Part shown: in pieces, positions 1 to 8,448 of the stretch
Position numbering within the stretch: the stretch's first letter is position 1
Layout: every line of letters starts with the position of its first letter
Assembly: GCF_006716675.1 (NCBI RefSeq)
Contig: NZ_VFPM01000002.1
Coordinates: 496,001-560,000 of the forward strand
Length of the DNA: 64,000 bases
Source: Humibacillus xanthopallidus
GTDB taxonomy: Bacteria; Actinomycetota; Actinomycetes; Actinomycetales; Dermatophilaceae
Direction: 5' to 3'
Position numbers and translations under genes: made by a program
The notes under the pieces: generated by a model
The model's database searches: none
What the model was told of the DNA's origin: nothing
Seen by the model: the letters and a program-made list of their open reading frames with translations, nothing else

Positions 1-148
1 CGGGGTGGGCGGCGACGAGGACGAGGCGGGTCGTGCTGGTCCCGTCGACCTCCAGGGTGGGCACGGAGCTCCACTCGGGACGGCCGGCCCACTCGTGCTC
101 GGGCGTGCCCGTGTCGGCGTGATGGAAGGGTGCGAGGGTGTCGCTCAC
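1..148 (-). CDS. PIG-L (LmbE-like) deacetylase, N-terminal fragment
   Basis: Only the first 49 codons lie in the window; the gene runs off the left edge. It starts at a GTG whose first bases overlap the TGA of the upstream acyl-CoA dehydrogenase-like gene (GTGA overlap). The protein ends in RLVLVAAHP, the strand leading into the AHPDDE zinc-binding motif of PIG-L/LmbE-type N-acetylglucosaminyl deacetylases; the DDE itself is beyond the edge. The family deacetylates GlcNAc-containing small molecules or sugar lipids. Tight coupling to gene 145-1191 suggests one operon. The family call rests on a short motif, so it is moderate. Confidence 0.6.
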   Translation of the reverse strand, partial: MSDTLAPFHHADTGTPEHEWAGRPEWSSVPTLEVDGTSTTRLVLVAAHP

Positions 149-1191
149 CAGAGCACCTCCCTGTCTGTGTCGTGGTCGAGCAGCTGCCGACCGAGCTGGG
201 CTGCATCACGCTCGGCGTGCTCCTGCCGGACGTAGAGCTGGAGGTCGGCGACGCGCCCGGAGTGCTCCTCCTCGAGCGCCAGCGGTGCCGGCCCGAGCGC
301 GTGGCCCACGCGTTCCAGCACGTCCTCCGCCGTCCCGGCCACGACCCGCCGCACCCGCAGCGCGAGAGCCGACCCGGCCGGACCGGTGGCAGCGCCCGAG
401 TCGACCGCCACGGCTGCGCCGCGCAACACCGACTCGGCGGCGTGCAGCGCGGCGTCGACCGCTCCGAGGTGCATGAGCCCGACCTGGTCGGGCTCTCGTC
501 GGCGCAGCTGCTCGCGCAGCCGGAGGGCGACGCCCACGGCGCCGCCCCACCAGATCGCGGCCACCCCCATGCCGCCCCAGGCAAAGCCCGGGCGTTCGAG
601 ATACCAGCCCGGGGGCCCGACGGCGCTCGCCTCGGAGCGCGTGAAGGTCACCGGTCCGCTGGGCACGTCCGGCAGGCCACGGGCCACCCAGGCCGCCTCG
701 TCGACGGCCACGCCGTTCGTGGGGCCGAGGCGGACGGCATACAGCCTGCGGGTGGAGCCGTCGCACCAGGCCGTCACGAGCGCTCGATCGAGCGAGCCGG
801 CGAGGGAGCACCAGGGCTTGCGGCCGTCGAGCACGGGCGTCGGGCCGGACTCGTCCGCGACGAGACGGGCGCCGGGCCCCTCGGCCGCAAAGACGCCCCA
901 GCGTGCCTCGTCATCGCCGTTGGATGAGTCGGTGTCGGCCAGGTGCCCTCCGGCGCGAGCCTCCGACAGGATGGCCACCGCGTCGAGATGCGGCTCCACC
1001 GCACGGGCGACGGTGAGGTCGACCGACCCGAGCACGGCGAGCGAGGTCCAGAGCCTCCACGTGTTGCCCGACCCCGGGAGCGGGAACGCGTCAGGGTGCA
1101 GCTCGGGAAGGCGCAGCGCCGCGGCCACGTTCCCGCGCGCCCGGGCCGCAGCCTCCGTGAGGGCGACGGACGCCGGGTCCGTCACGGTCAC
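145..1191 (-). CDS. acyl-CoA dehydrogenase-like flavoprotein
   Basis: 348 codons from a GTG (VTVTDPAS) that overlaps the TGA of the upstream alcohol dehydrogenase by four bases. The open frame extends further upstream, but that part is arginine-rich and lies inside the neighbour, so the GTG is preferred. The middle and C-terminal half (FAWGGMGVAAIWWGGAVGVAL, then DQVGLMHLGAVDAALHAAES, and an ALEEEHSGRVADLQLYVRQEH tail) resembles the helical C-terminal domain of acyl-CoA dehydrogenases. It is shorter than a canonical enzyme (about 380 residues) and I cannot point to the catalytic glutamate. Position between a PIG-L deacetylase and an alcohol dehydrogenase suggests a small secondary-metabolite or lipid-sugar operon. 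Substrate unknown. Confidence 0.65.
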   Translation of the reverse strand: MTVTDPASVALTEAAARARGNVAAALRLPELHPDAFPLPGSGNTWRLWTSLAVLGSVDLTVARAVEPHLDAVAILSEARAGGHLADTDSSNGDDEARWGVFAAEGPGARLVADESGPTPVLDGRKPWCSLAGSLDRALVTAWCDGSTRRLYAVRLGPTNGVAVDEAAWVARGLPDVPSGPVTFTRSEASAVGPPGWYLERPGFAWGGMGVAAIWWGGAVGVALRLREQLRRREPDQVGLMHLGAVDAALHAAESVLRGAAVAVDSGAATGPAGSALALRVRRVVAGTAEDVLERVGHALGPAPLALEEEHSGRVADLQLYVRQEHAERDAAQLGRQLLDHDTDREVLW

Positions 1192-2378
1192 GGCTGGAGC
1201 ACCACCTTGAGGCAGCCGTCGCTCTTCTCCTGGAACGTGCGGTAGAGGTCGGGCGCGGCCTCGAGGGGTGCGCGGTGGGTTGCGAGCGACTCGAGCCCGA
1301 GCACGTCGTCCGGTCCGCTCACGAGGTCGAGCAGGTCGTCGGACCAGCGGCGCACGTGGCACTGGCCCATGCGGACTGTCAGGCCCTTGTCGAAGAGCTC
1401 CATCATCGGCATCGGGTCGGCCATGCCGCCGTAGACGCCGCTGATCGAGAGGGTCCCGCCGCGGCGCACGGACGCGATCGCCGTGTGGAGGGCGGAGAGG
1501 CGGTCGATGCCGACGTGTTCGATCGCCGTGCGTGCAAGAGGCTTGGGGAGCCGACTGGCAGCCCCGATCACTTTCTCGGACAGCGGATTTTCGTGAGACT
1601 CCATGCCGACGGCGTCGATGACGCCATCGGGTCCACGGCCGGCCGTGAGGTCCTTGAGGGCATCGGCGACCTCACCCGCGTCGCGCACGTCGACGACCTC
1701 CGCGCCCCAGGAGCGGGCGAGGTCGAGCCGCTCGTCGACGAGGTCGACCGCGATGACGCGGCCGACTCCCCGGTGGAGGGCGCTGCGCACCGCCAGCTGG
1801 CCCACCGGTCCGAGGCCGAGCACCGCCAGCGTGTCGTTGCCGTTGACGTCGGCGTACTCGACCGCCTGCCACGCCGTCGGCAGGATGTCGGACAGGTAGA
1901 GGAAGCGCTCGTCGGGCAGGTCGCTGTGCAGCTCGATGGGGCCGAAGTCGGCGTGCGGCACCCGGACCCGCTCGGCCTGGCCGCCGGGCACCGAGCCGTA
2001 GAGGCTCGTGTAGCCGAAGAGGCTGGCGCCCTTGCCCTGGTCGACGTTCTGGGTCGTCTCGCACTGGGCGAAGAGGCCCCGCTGGCACATCCAGCAGCGT
2101 CCGCACGAGATGTTGAAGGGCACGACGACCCGGTCGCCGGGCTGGAGGGTCGCGACGTCCGAGCCGACCTCCTCGACGATGCCCATGAACTCGTGCCCGA
2201 GCACGTCGCCCGGCTGGAGGTAGGGGGCCAGGGTGGCGTAGAGGTGCAGGTCCGACCCGCAGATCGCCGTCGAGGTGACGCGCACGACGGCGTCGGTGGT
2301 CTGCTCGATGACGGGATCGGGTACCTCGGTCACACGGACGTCCTCGATGCCGTGCCAGGTGAGTGCTCGCATGACCAT
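1188..2378 (-). CDS. zinc-dependent alcohol dehydrogenase (MDR superfamily)
   Basis: 396 residues. Catalytic zinc ligands are visible at C40 (TAICGSDLH) and H62-E63 (GHEFMG). The structural zinc lobe has C92, C95, C98 and C106. The Rossmann fold carries GLGPVGQ followed by VIAVDLVDERL, whose acidic residue favours NAD over NADP. Length and lobe spacing match glutathione-independent formaldehyde dehydrogenase-like MDR enzymes. The start is MVM at 2378; the second Met is only two codons later and equally possible. Its stop overlaps the next gene's GTG, so the two are probably translationally coupled. The actual alcohol or aldehyde substrate cannot be read from the sequence. Confidence 0.85.
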   Translation of the reverse strand: MVMRALTWHGIEDVRVTEVPDPVIEQTTDAVVRVTSTAICGSDLHLYATLAPYLQPGDVLGHEFMGIVEEVGSDVATLQPGDRVVVPFNISCGRCWMCQRGLFAQCETTQNVDQGKGASLFGYTSLYGSVPGGQAERVRVPHADFGPIELHSDLPDERFLYLSDILPTAWQAVEYADVNGNDTLAVLGLGPVGQLAVRSALHRGVGRVIAVDLVDERLDLARSWGAEVVDVRDAGEVADALKDLTAGRGPDGVIDAVGMESHENPLSEKVIGAASRLPKPLARTAIEHVGIDRLSALHTAIASVRRGGTLSISGVYGGMADPMPMMELFDKGLTVRMGQCHVRRWSDDLLDLVSGPDDVLGLESLATHRAPLEAAPDLYRTFQEKSDGCLKVVLQP

Positions 2379-2433
2379 TGACTACCCCGGCCGGCTCGCA
2401 CGGAAACCTCACCCCGACACGGAGGAGAACGCC

Positions 2434-3417
2434 ATGATCCGCCCGACCGGACCGTCCAGGGGGCTGGCCCTCGTCATGGGGGCTTCTCGCGGACTCGGAC
2501 TGCTCATCGCCCGCGAGCTGCTCGACCGGGGTCACGACGTCGTCATGACGGCGCGCGGTGCCGACGAGCTCGATGCGGCTGCCCGTCGCCTGTCCGGACG
2601 CGGTCGCCAGGTGCACACCCGTGCCTGCGACGTGCGGGACAGGACCGCCGTCGAGGCTGTCGTCGACGAGGTGGGGCGCACCCTGGGGCCCATCGACGTC
2701 CTCGTCACCGTGGCCGGCATCATCGACGTCGGTCCTGCCGAGGCGATGTCGGCCGAGACGTTCGACGACGCGATCGACACGATGACCCGAGGGCCGATCC
2801 ACGCGGCCCTCGCCGTGCTTCCGGCCATGCGGCTGCGCGGTCGCGGGCGCATCGGCACCGTCACCTCGATCGGCGGCATGGTCTCGCCTCCCCACCTACT
2901 GCCTTATGCCACAGCCAAGTTCGGAGCCGTCGGCTTCTCCGACGGGCTCGCAGCCGCCCTGAGCGGCACGGGTGTGACGGCCACCACCGTCGTGCCGGGA
3001 CTCATGCGCACGGGCTCCCACCAGCGTGCGCGGTTCAGTGGTGACGCGCAGGCCGAGTACTCGTGGTTCGCCCCGGCCGCGTCGCTGCCACTGGTGTCGA
3101 TGGACGCAGACCGCGCAGCCCGGCGCATCGTCAGTGGAGTCCTGGCCGGTCGTCCCATGGTCGTGCTCACCCCGCTCGCCTGGGTCGGCATCCGCGTGAG
3201 AGGACTCGCACCCGCGACCACGACGCGTGTCATGGGCTGGGCAGGTCGGCTCCTGCCGGGCCGGCCGTCTCGGGGTGGCCGACACGGGGTCGAGGGTCGC
3301 GACGCCGCGCGCGCCGTCAGCGGGATCATCCGTCGGCTCACGACGTTGGGAGACAAGGCAGCTCGGCGCAACAACGAGGTTCCAGAGGTCCCGGACCCGG
3401 GGCTCGCACGCGAGTAG
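2434..3417 (+). CDS. SDR-family oxidoreductase
   Basis: 327 residues from an ATG preceded by GGAGGAG at 2421-2427. The N-terminus has the cofactor motif G16-ASR-G20-L-G22. The active site is S (TVTSIGGM) and the YATAK tetrad with Tyr and Lys. The usual NNAG strand motif is replaced by VTVAG. A C-terminal extension of about 70 residues past the SDR core contains a hydrophobic segment (PLAWVGIRVRGLAP), typical of the DltE/YqjQ-like classical SDRs that touch the membrane. Divergent from the alcohol dehydrogenase with only about 55 bp between start codons, so the two may share a control region. Substrate unknown. Confidence 0.85.
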   Translation: MIRPTGPSRGLALVMGASRGLGLLIARELLDRGHDVVMTARGADELDAAARRLSGRGRQVHTRACDVRDRTAVEAVVDEVGRTLGPIDVLVTVAGIIDVGPAEAMSAETFDDAIDTMTRGPIHAALAVLPAMRLRGRGRIGTVTSIGGMVSPPHLLPYATAKFGAVGFSDGLAAALSGTGVTATTVVPGLMRTGSHQRARFSGDAQAEYSWFAPAASLPLVSMDADRAARRIVSGVLAGRPMVVLTPLAWVGIRVRGLAPATTTRVMGWAGRLLPGRPSRGGRHGVEGRDAARAVSGIIRRLTTLGDKAARRNNEVPEVPDPGLARE

Positions 3418-3533
3418 ACTCCGAAGCGCAGTGCACTGACAGGTTCCACTCGACGCTCTGGAGCCGATCGCCATCGAGGGCAGTCGTCCCCCGCCGGAGT
3501 TCGGGTGCGGGGCGAATCGATGAAGGAGGCGCC

Positions 3534-3851
3534 ATGGGCGACCAGGTCGGACTCTTCGTGCTCCTCGGCGTCATCGTCGTGCTGGCGGGTGGTTTCGCGA
3601 TCTTCCTGGGCATGCGTGGCCAGGGCGACAACGACACCCTCAACACCCACGAGGACCAGACGCTCCAGCAGCGCGAGGACCACCCTGAAGGTGCGGAGCG
3701 CTCACACCTCGTGGGCAACCCACCCATCGACACCATCACGACCGATGGCTGGGGCGCGGCCCGACCGGGCGAGGGAGCCGAGCCGGACGAGCTCCCGGAG
3801 GACGTCCACCCCGACAAGCACGACAGCGACCGCCGCCACGGCCGCCACTGA
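3534..3851 (+). CDS. small single-pass membrane protein with acidic tail
   Basis: 105 residues from an ATG with AAGGAGG at 3522-3528. Residues about 5-27 form one transmembrane helix (VGLFVLLGVIVVLAGGFAIF), followed by a polar, acidic, His-rich tail ending RRHGRH, presumably cytoplasmic. No domain is recognised. The gene converges with aldose epimerase, with only 5 bp between stop codons. Confidence concerns the reading frame and topology, not a function. Confidence 0.75.
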   Translation: MGDQVGLFVLLGVIVVLAGGFAIFLGMRGQGDNDTLNTHEDQTLQQREDHPEGAERSHLVGNPPIDTITTDGWGAARPGEGAEPDELPEDVHPDKHDSDRRHGRH

Positions 3852-3856
3852 CGTCG

Positions 3857-4858
3857 TCACCGCAGCCGCCACACCGTCGTCGACCGGAGGGTCTCGCCTG
3901 CCTCGAGCACCGTCGACGGGAAGTCAGCGTGGTGTGGCGCATCGGGAAAGCCCTGTGTTTCCAAGGCGATTCCCGACCGGGGGCCGTATGCCGTGCCCGA
4001 CGTCCCGATGACCGTGCCGTCGAAGTGCGCCCCGGTGTAGACCTGAACGCCGGGTTGGTCGCTCTCGATGTCGAGGGTGCGCCCGGACCGCCCACGCAGC
4101 GTGGCCACGTGCCGCAGCCCCTCGCCGTCGACGACGAAGTTGTGATCGAGGCCCTGACCGTGGTCGAGCTGCTCGTCGCGGTGCGCGAGCGCCTCGCCGA
4201 TGCGGCGGGGCGCTCTGAAGTCGAACGGCGTGCCGTCGACCGCCCGCCGCTCCCCGGTGGGGATGAGCAGAGTGTCGGTGGGGGTGAAGCGACCTGATGA
4301 GAGGGTCAGCTCGTGGTCGTCGACGGGCCCGCTGCCCTCGCCGTCGAGGTTGAAGTAGCTGTGGTTCGTGAGGTTGACGAGCGTCTCGCGGTCGGTGGTC
4401 GCGGTGTAGTCGATGCGCACCTCGCCCGGGGCGACGGCATACGTGACGGTGACATCGAGCGCGCCCGGGAAGCCCTGGTCGCCGTCCGGGCTGTGCAGCC
4501 CGAAGCGCACGCTTGTCGCGCTCTGGTCGACGACACTCCACGGCCGGTGGTCGAAGCCGTCGACGCCCCCGTGCAGGGTAGTCGTGCCCTCGTTGGCGGT
4601 GAGCCGGTGCGTCGTGCCACCGAGCTCGAAGCTCGCCCCGGCGATGCGGTTGCCGAACCGGCCGATCGTCGCTCCGAGGTAGCCGCCGGCCGTGACGTAG
4701 GTGCGGGTGTCGGCGTGGCCGAGCACGACGCCGACCGGTCGCCCGTCGGCACCGGGCACCTCGAGCCGGCGCACGGCGGCCCCGGCCGTCAGCACCTCGA
4801 GGAAGATCCCTTCGGCCCGCAGCTCGATGGACGTGGGCGGGACGACGTCGGCAGACAC
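3857..4858 (-). CDS. aldose 1-epimerase (galactose mutarotase)
   Basis: Interconverts alpha and beta anomers of aldoses. 333 residues from the GTG at 4858, chosen because CAGGAG lies 6 nt upstream; the frame remains open to 4903 without a better site. The catalytic acid His is in TNHSYFNLDG and the catalytic base Glu in ALETQGFPDAPHH, as in GalM. The motif GRFGNRIAGASF is also typical. No signal peptide, so cytoplasmic. It lies beside an alditol oxidase on the opposite strand, which fits polyol and sugar use, though the two genes are divergent and need not be co-regulated. Confidence 0.92.
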   Translation of the reverse strand: MSADVVPPTSIELRAEGIFLEVLTAGAAVRRLEVPGADGRPVGVVLGHADTRTYVTAGGYLGATIGRFGNRIAGASFELGGTTHRLTANEGTTTLHGGVDGFDHRPWSVVDQSATSVRFGLHSPDGDQGFPGALDVTVTYAVAPGEVRIDYTATTDRETLVNLTNHSYFNLDGEGSGPVDDHELTLSSGRFTPTDTLLIPTGERRAVDGTPFDFRAPRRIGEALAHRDEQLDHGQGLDHNFVVDGEGLRHVATLRGRSGRTLDIESDQPGVQVYTGAHFDGTVIGTSGTAYGPRSGIALETQGFPDAPHHADFPSTVLEAGETLRSTTVWRLR

Positions 4859-5074
4859 AGGCAGCTCCTGCAGGGGGTGGTGACCGGGGCGGTGACGGGG
4901 CAAGTCTGCCCCTCCCGCGACGGACCACGGGCCACGTCATCCAGCAGGTGATCCACGAGATGATCCGCACCGGCTCCGTCGGCCTGCTGAGCCTAGGGTG
5001 GACCGACCCCGAGCTGGACCAGCCCACCCCTCGGCGAGGTGGGTCGTCACCGGAGACGAGGAGAACGAGAAGCC

Positions 5075-6343
5075 ATGACGCAGGTCGAGACCAACTGGGC
5101 GGGCAACCACACCTATCGCGCCCGGGTCGAGCGGGTGCAGTCGCTCGAGCAGGTGCAGCAGGTCGTCGCCGCATCACCGCGGGTGCGAGCGCTGGGCTCG
5201 CGGCACAGCTTCACCGACCTCACCGACACGACCGACGAAACCGGAGCCGGAGGCGTGCTCGTCTCGCTGGCCGACCTTCCCACCACCGTGGAGGTCGACG
5301 CCGGCACCCGCACGGCGCGCGTGACGGGGCGGGCGGCATACGGCGAGGTCGCGACCCGGCTGCAGGCGGAGGGCTGGGCCCTCGCCAACCTCGCATCGCT
5401 CCCGCACATCTCGGTCGCTGGCGCGGTCGCGACGGGCACGCACGGCTCTGGAGTCGAGAACGGCTCTCTCGCAACGGCCGTCGCTGCACTCGAGGTCGTC
5501 GGACCGGACGGCGAGATCCGCCGGGTCGCGCGCGGCGACGCCGACTTCGAGGGGAGCGTCGTCGCCCTCGGTGCGCTCGGGGTCGTCACCGCGGTGACGC
5601 TCGACATCGAGCCGACCTACGACGTGCGCCAGGACGTCTTCACCGATCTCGGCTGGCAGTCCCTCGCGGAGCACGTCGACACGATCACGAGCAGTGCCTA
5701 CAGCGTCAGCCTCTTCACCCGCTGGACCGACGCCGGCATCGACCAGGTGTGGCTCAAGAGCCGGGTCGGCGACGGGGCGACCGAGCCGCCGCGCGAGCTC
5801 TTCGGAGCCCTCGCCGCGACCTCGACGATGCACATGCTCGAGGGCGGCGAGACGGCGGCGGTGACGCAGCAGGGTGGCGTGCCGGGGGCGTGGCTCGACC
5901 GGTTGCCGCACTTCCGCATGGACTTCACCCCGAGCCGTGGCGAGGAGCTGCAGAGCGAGTACCTCCTGCCGCGCGAGCACACGCTCGAGGCCGTCACGCG
6001 GCTGCGCGCGCTCGCCGAGGTCATGGCGCCGGTGCTCATGGTGACCGAGCTGCGCACCGTCGCCGCCGACTCCCACTGGCTCAGCAGCTCCTACGGCCAC
6101 GACGTCGTCGGCGTGCACTTCACGTGGGTGCGCGACGTGGAGCGGGTGTATGCCGTGCTCCCCCTCATCGAGGACGCGCTCCTGCCGCTCGGGGCCCGAC
6201 CGCACTGGGGCAAGTGCTTCGTCGCGGGTGCGGCGCAGCTCGAGCCGCTCTACCCCCGGATCGGCGACTTCCGCGACCTGCGCCGGCGGGTCGACCCCGA
6301 GGTCAAGTTCGGCAACGCCTTCCTGGACCGCGTCATCGGCTGA
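5075..6343 (+). CDS. FAD-dependent alditol/xylitol oxidase-type enzyme
   Basis: 422 residues, close to the roughly 418 of Streptomyces alditol oxidase. H44 in GSRHSF is the expected site of covalent 8-alpha-histidyl FAD. The PCMH-type FAD domain follows (ISVAGAVATGTHGSG), and the C-terminal ALO domain has PHWGKCF. The family oxidises terminal hydroxyls of sugar alcohols or aldonolactones with O2, giving H2O2. The ATG at 5075 follows GAGGAGAACGAG; a further upstream start would add only arginine-rich sequence. Xylitol or sorbitol is likely, but arabinonolactone cannot be excluded. Confidence 0.85.
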   Translation: MTQVETNWAGNHTYRARVERVQSLEQVQQVVAASPRVRALGSRHSFTDLTDTTDETGAGGVLVSLADLPTTVEVDAGTRTARVTGRAAYGEVATRLQAEGWALANLASLPHISVAGAVATGTHGSGVENGSLATAVAALEVVGPDGEIRRVARGDADFEGSVVALGALGVVTAVTLDIEPTYDVRQDVFTDLGWQSLAEHVDTITSSAYSVSLFTRWTDAGIDQVWLKSRVGDGATEPPRELFGALAATSTMHMLEGGETAAVTQQGGVPGAWLDRLPHFRMDFTPSRGEELQSEYLLPREHTLEAVTRLRALAEVMAPVLMVTELRTVAADSHWLSSSYGHDVVGVHFTWVRDVERVYAVLPLIEDALLPLGARPHWGKCFVAGAAQLEPLYPRIGDFRDLRRRVDPEVKFGNAFLDRVIG

Positions 6344-6392
6344 GCTCCCGGCGGGCGTTCCGTGCTCAGGGCTCGGCGTCAGACCTCCGTCG

Positions 6393-7337
6393 TCAGGGTC
6401 TCGGCGTCCAGGTCGCCACGGCGCCGGCCGAGGTGAGGGCGTCGAGCACGGCCCCGGCGATGATGGCGTGCCCCTTGGCATTGGGGTGGTCGCCGTCGTC
6501 GAGGAGGGCCGAGGTGGGGTCGAGCGAGCCGTCGCCCTTGAGGGGGGTGTAGGCGTCGACGTAGATCGCCTGCAGGCTGCTCGCGACCCCGGCGATCGTC
6601 GTGTTGACCGCGCGTGTGAGGGCGTCGCTCCCGGCGACGAAGGACTTGCCCCGGGCCTGGCCGACTGCGCCGTCGACCGTCACGTTCCAGTAGCCCACGA
6701 CGGCGATCCTCACCTGCGCGTTGCGGTCCGCCGCACGGATGTCGGACACGATGTGCGAGAGGCCGGTTCGCAGGTCGCTCATCGTGGAGCTCCAGCAGGA
6801 GGACGTGGCGGCGGGCAGGCACGCCGGGTCGTCGACGCGGTCGAGGTCGAAGTCGTTGGCACCGACCTCGATGATGACGAGGTCGGCGCTGGACAGGTGT
6901 CGCGACGTCGACGGCGAGCCGAGGTCCTCCTCCACGTCGGAGGTCGTCCAGCCGCCGGTGGCGTCGTTGTGCACCGTCACCGGACGACCGGTCTCGCGCT
7001 GGAGCGAGGCGCCGAGCCGCTCGACGTAGCCCGTGCAGTCGCACGAAGCGGCCGACGGCACGGAGTCGCCCAGGGCCACGACGGTCAGTGGGTCGCCGGG
7101 GGCAGGGCCGCTGCGAGTGGTCGGGGCGGCCGTGGGCGACGAGGGTGTGGTGGGCGAGGGAGAGGTCCTCGCAGACGGCGAGGCGCGTGCACTCGTCGCG
7201 GACGGCATACCGGAGGCAGGAGAGGACGTGAGGGCTCCCAGGTGGCCGCCGCCCAGGGCCCAGCCGACGAGCAGGAGCACGGCGACACCGCCCGCCACGG
7301 CGAGGAGGCGCCGTGGCCGAGCGCCGCCCTCAGCCAT
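6393..7337 (-). CDS. SGNH/GDSL hydrolase, membrane-anchored
   Basis: 314 residues. Residues about 12-30 (LAVAGGVAVLLLVGWALG) are a signal anchor, then a Ser/Thr/Pro-rich linker to about residue 85, then the SGNH domain. Block I is VVALGDSV (nucleophile Ser), block III VGANDFD (Asn) and block V DGDHPNAKGH (Asp and His). The catalytic domain is therefore outside the membrane, where this family acts as esterase, lipase or deacetylase on cell-envelope substrates. Its ATG at 7337 lies just inside the end of the preceding alpha/beta hydrolase gene (8 bp overlap), so the two are probably translated together, downstream of lysX. Confidence 0.85.
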   Translation of the reverse strand: MAEGGARPRRLLAVAGGVAVLLLVGWALGGGHLGALTSSPASGMPSATSARASPSARTSPSPTTPSSPTAAPTTRSGPAPGDPLTVVALGDSVPSAASCDCTGYVERLGASLQRETGRPVTVHNDATGGWTTSDVEEDLGSPSTSRHLSSADLVIIEVGANDFDLDRVDDPACLPAATSSCWSSTMSDLRTGLSHIVSDIRAADRNAQVRIAVVGYWNVTVDGAVGQARGKSFVAGSDALTRAVNTTIAGVASSLQAIYVDAYTPLKGDGSLDPTSALLDDGDHPNAKGHAIIAGAVLDALTSAGAVATWTPRP

Positions 7338-8448
7338 GGAAGCCGGGCATCGTCTGTGCGAGCCAGAGGAACGATGCAGGGACGAACGACTCCCACACCG
7401 AGTCGCGGTGGCCACCGTGGGCCAGCACGGTCGCGGTCACGTCGAGGGGCGGCCTCGCGACGCTGAGGAACTTCGACGTCGTCGGGTAGGAGAGGCTGTC
7501 CTCGCGCGAGGTGAGGATCCACATGGCGAGAGCGGGTGGAGCGGTGTGCGCCATGTTGACGAGGTCGTAGCCGCCGAGGGTGGCGCTGGTCAGCGGGTCG
7601 TAGCGGGAGCTGAAGTCGGGCCGGAAGTAGCCCTGCATCCCGATGGACGCGCCGAAGACGTCCGGGTGGCGCATCGACAGGGAGGCGGCGCACCACGCGC
7701 CGTAGGAGTAGCCCCAGGTCGCCCACGAGGTGCGGACCCGCTGCACGTGGAAGTGCTTCGCGGTCCAGGCCGGGATGTCGTGGGCGAGCCACGTGTCGGT
7801 CTGCGGCTGGCCCGGGCCGCCGTTGACGCACTCCGTGTCGAGGCCCGCAGGCGTGTCGATGCGCGGGATGACGACGATCGAGGGCGCCATCTTGTGCTCT
7901 GCCGTCAGGGTGTCGATGGTCGAGAGCATGTTGAGCCGGACGAAGCCCATCGGCCCGCTGGGGAAGCCGTGCAGTCCGACGATGACGGGGTAGGCGTGGG
8001 TCGACCTGGGGTTGTAGCCGACCGGCAGGTAGACGAGCACCTGGCCCTGGGCGTTGGCGCGCTGGTCGACGACGCCGTAGCTCTGCAGCCGGGCCCCGGG
8101 CCGCGGCAGGGGCGGCAGCGTGACGGGCGTCGCCGGGAGGTGGGTGAGGCCCGTCCCCGCCACCTTCGCCACGACGACGTCGTGGCTCGTGCCGCCGTGG
8201 TGCGTCTGCACCGAGGCAGCCCGCGAGCCGAGCAGGTCGGCCCAGCTCGAGTAGAAGAGGTACTGGTCGTTGAGGGCCGCGCCGCAGAGCGCCACGACGA
8301 GGACGTTGAGCAGGAGCACCTGGACGCCCCGGGTCGCGGCCCGTGCGTAGCGGTTGCCCCAGTGCGGCCAGCCGATGACGAGCAGCACGAAGACGACGAG
8401 GCCGAGCCCGCCGAGCAGGAGGATGAGGCTCGAGTCGGTCAGCTCCAC
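7330..8448 (-). CDS. membrane-anchored alpha/beta hydrolase (PF00756-type esterase)
   Basis: 372 residues from a GTG at 8448, inside the last codons of lysX (10 bp overlap). Two N-terminal transmembrane segments (about 4-25 and 36-57) are followed by an extracytoplasmic esterase domain. It has VIVGLHGFPSG (oxyanion loop), nucleophile GYSYGAW and a C-terminal HGGHRDSVW with the catalytic His. The fold matches esterase D/antigen 85-like putative esterases. Because it is coupled to a lysyl-phosphatidylglycerol synthase, a lipid-side esterase that removes lysine from the lipid is an attractive inference (compare the AcvB/VirJ hydrolases linked to MprF), but mycolyl- or other acyl-transfer roles are equally possible. 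Confidence 0.8.
   Translation of the reverse strand: MELTDSSLILLLGGLGLVVFVLLVIGWPHWGNRYARAATRGVQVLLLNVLVVALCGAALNDQYLFYSSWADLLGSRAASVQTHHGGTSHDVVVAKVAGTGLTHLPATPVTLPPLPRPGARLQSYGVVDQRANAQGQVLVYLPVGYNPRSTHAYPVIVGLHGFPSGPMGFVRLNMLSTIDTLTAEHKMAPSIVVIPRIDTPAGLDTECVNGGPGQPQTDTWLAHDIPAWTAKHFHVQRVRTSWATWGYSYGAWCAASLSMRHPDVFGASIGMQGYFRPDFSSRYDPLTSATLGGYDLVNMAHTAPPALAMWILTSREDSLSYPTTSKFLSVARPPLDVTATVLAHGGHRDSVWESFVPASFLWLAQTMPGFHG

Noticed and set aside
5075..6343. Annotation of the flavoenzyme as a gulonolactone oxidase for ascorbate synthesis
   Set aside because: Bacterial context, the covalent-FAD His motif and length fit alditol oxidase better; no ascorbate pathway gene is near.
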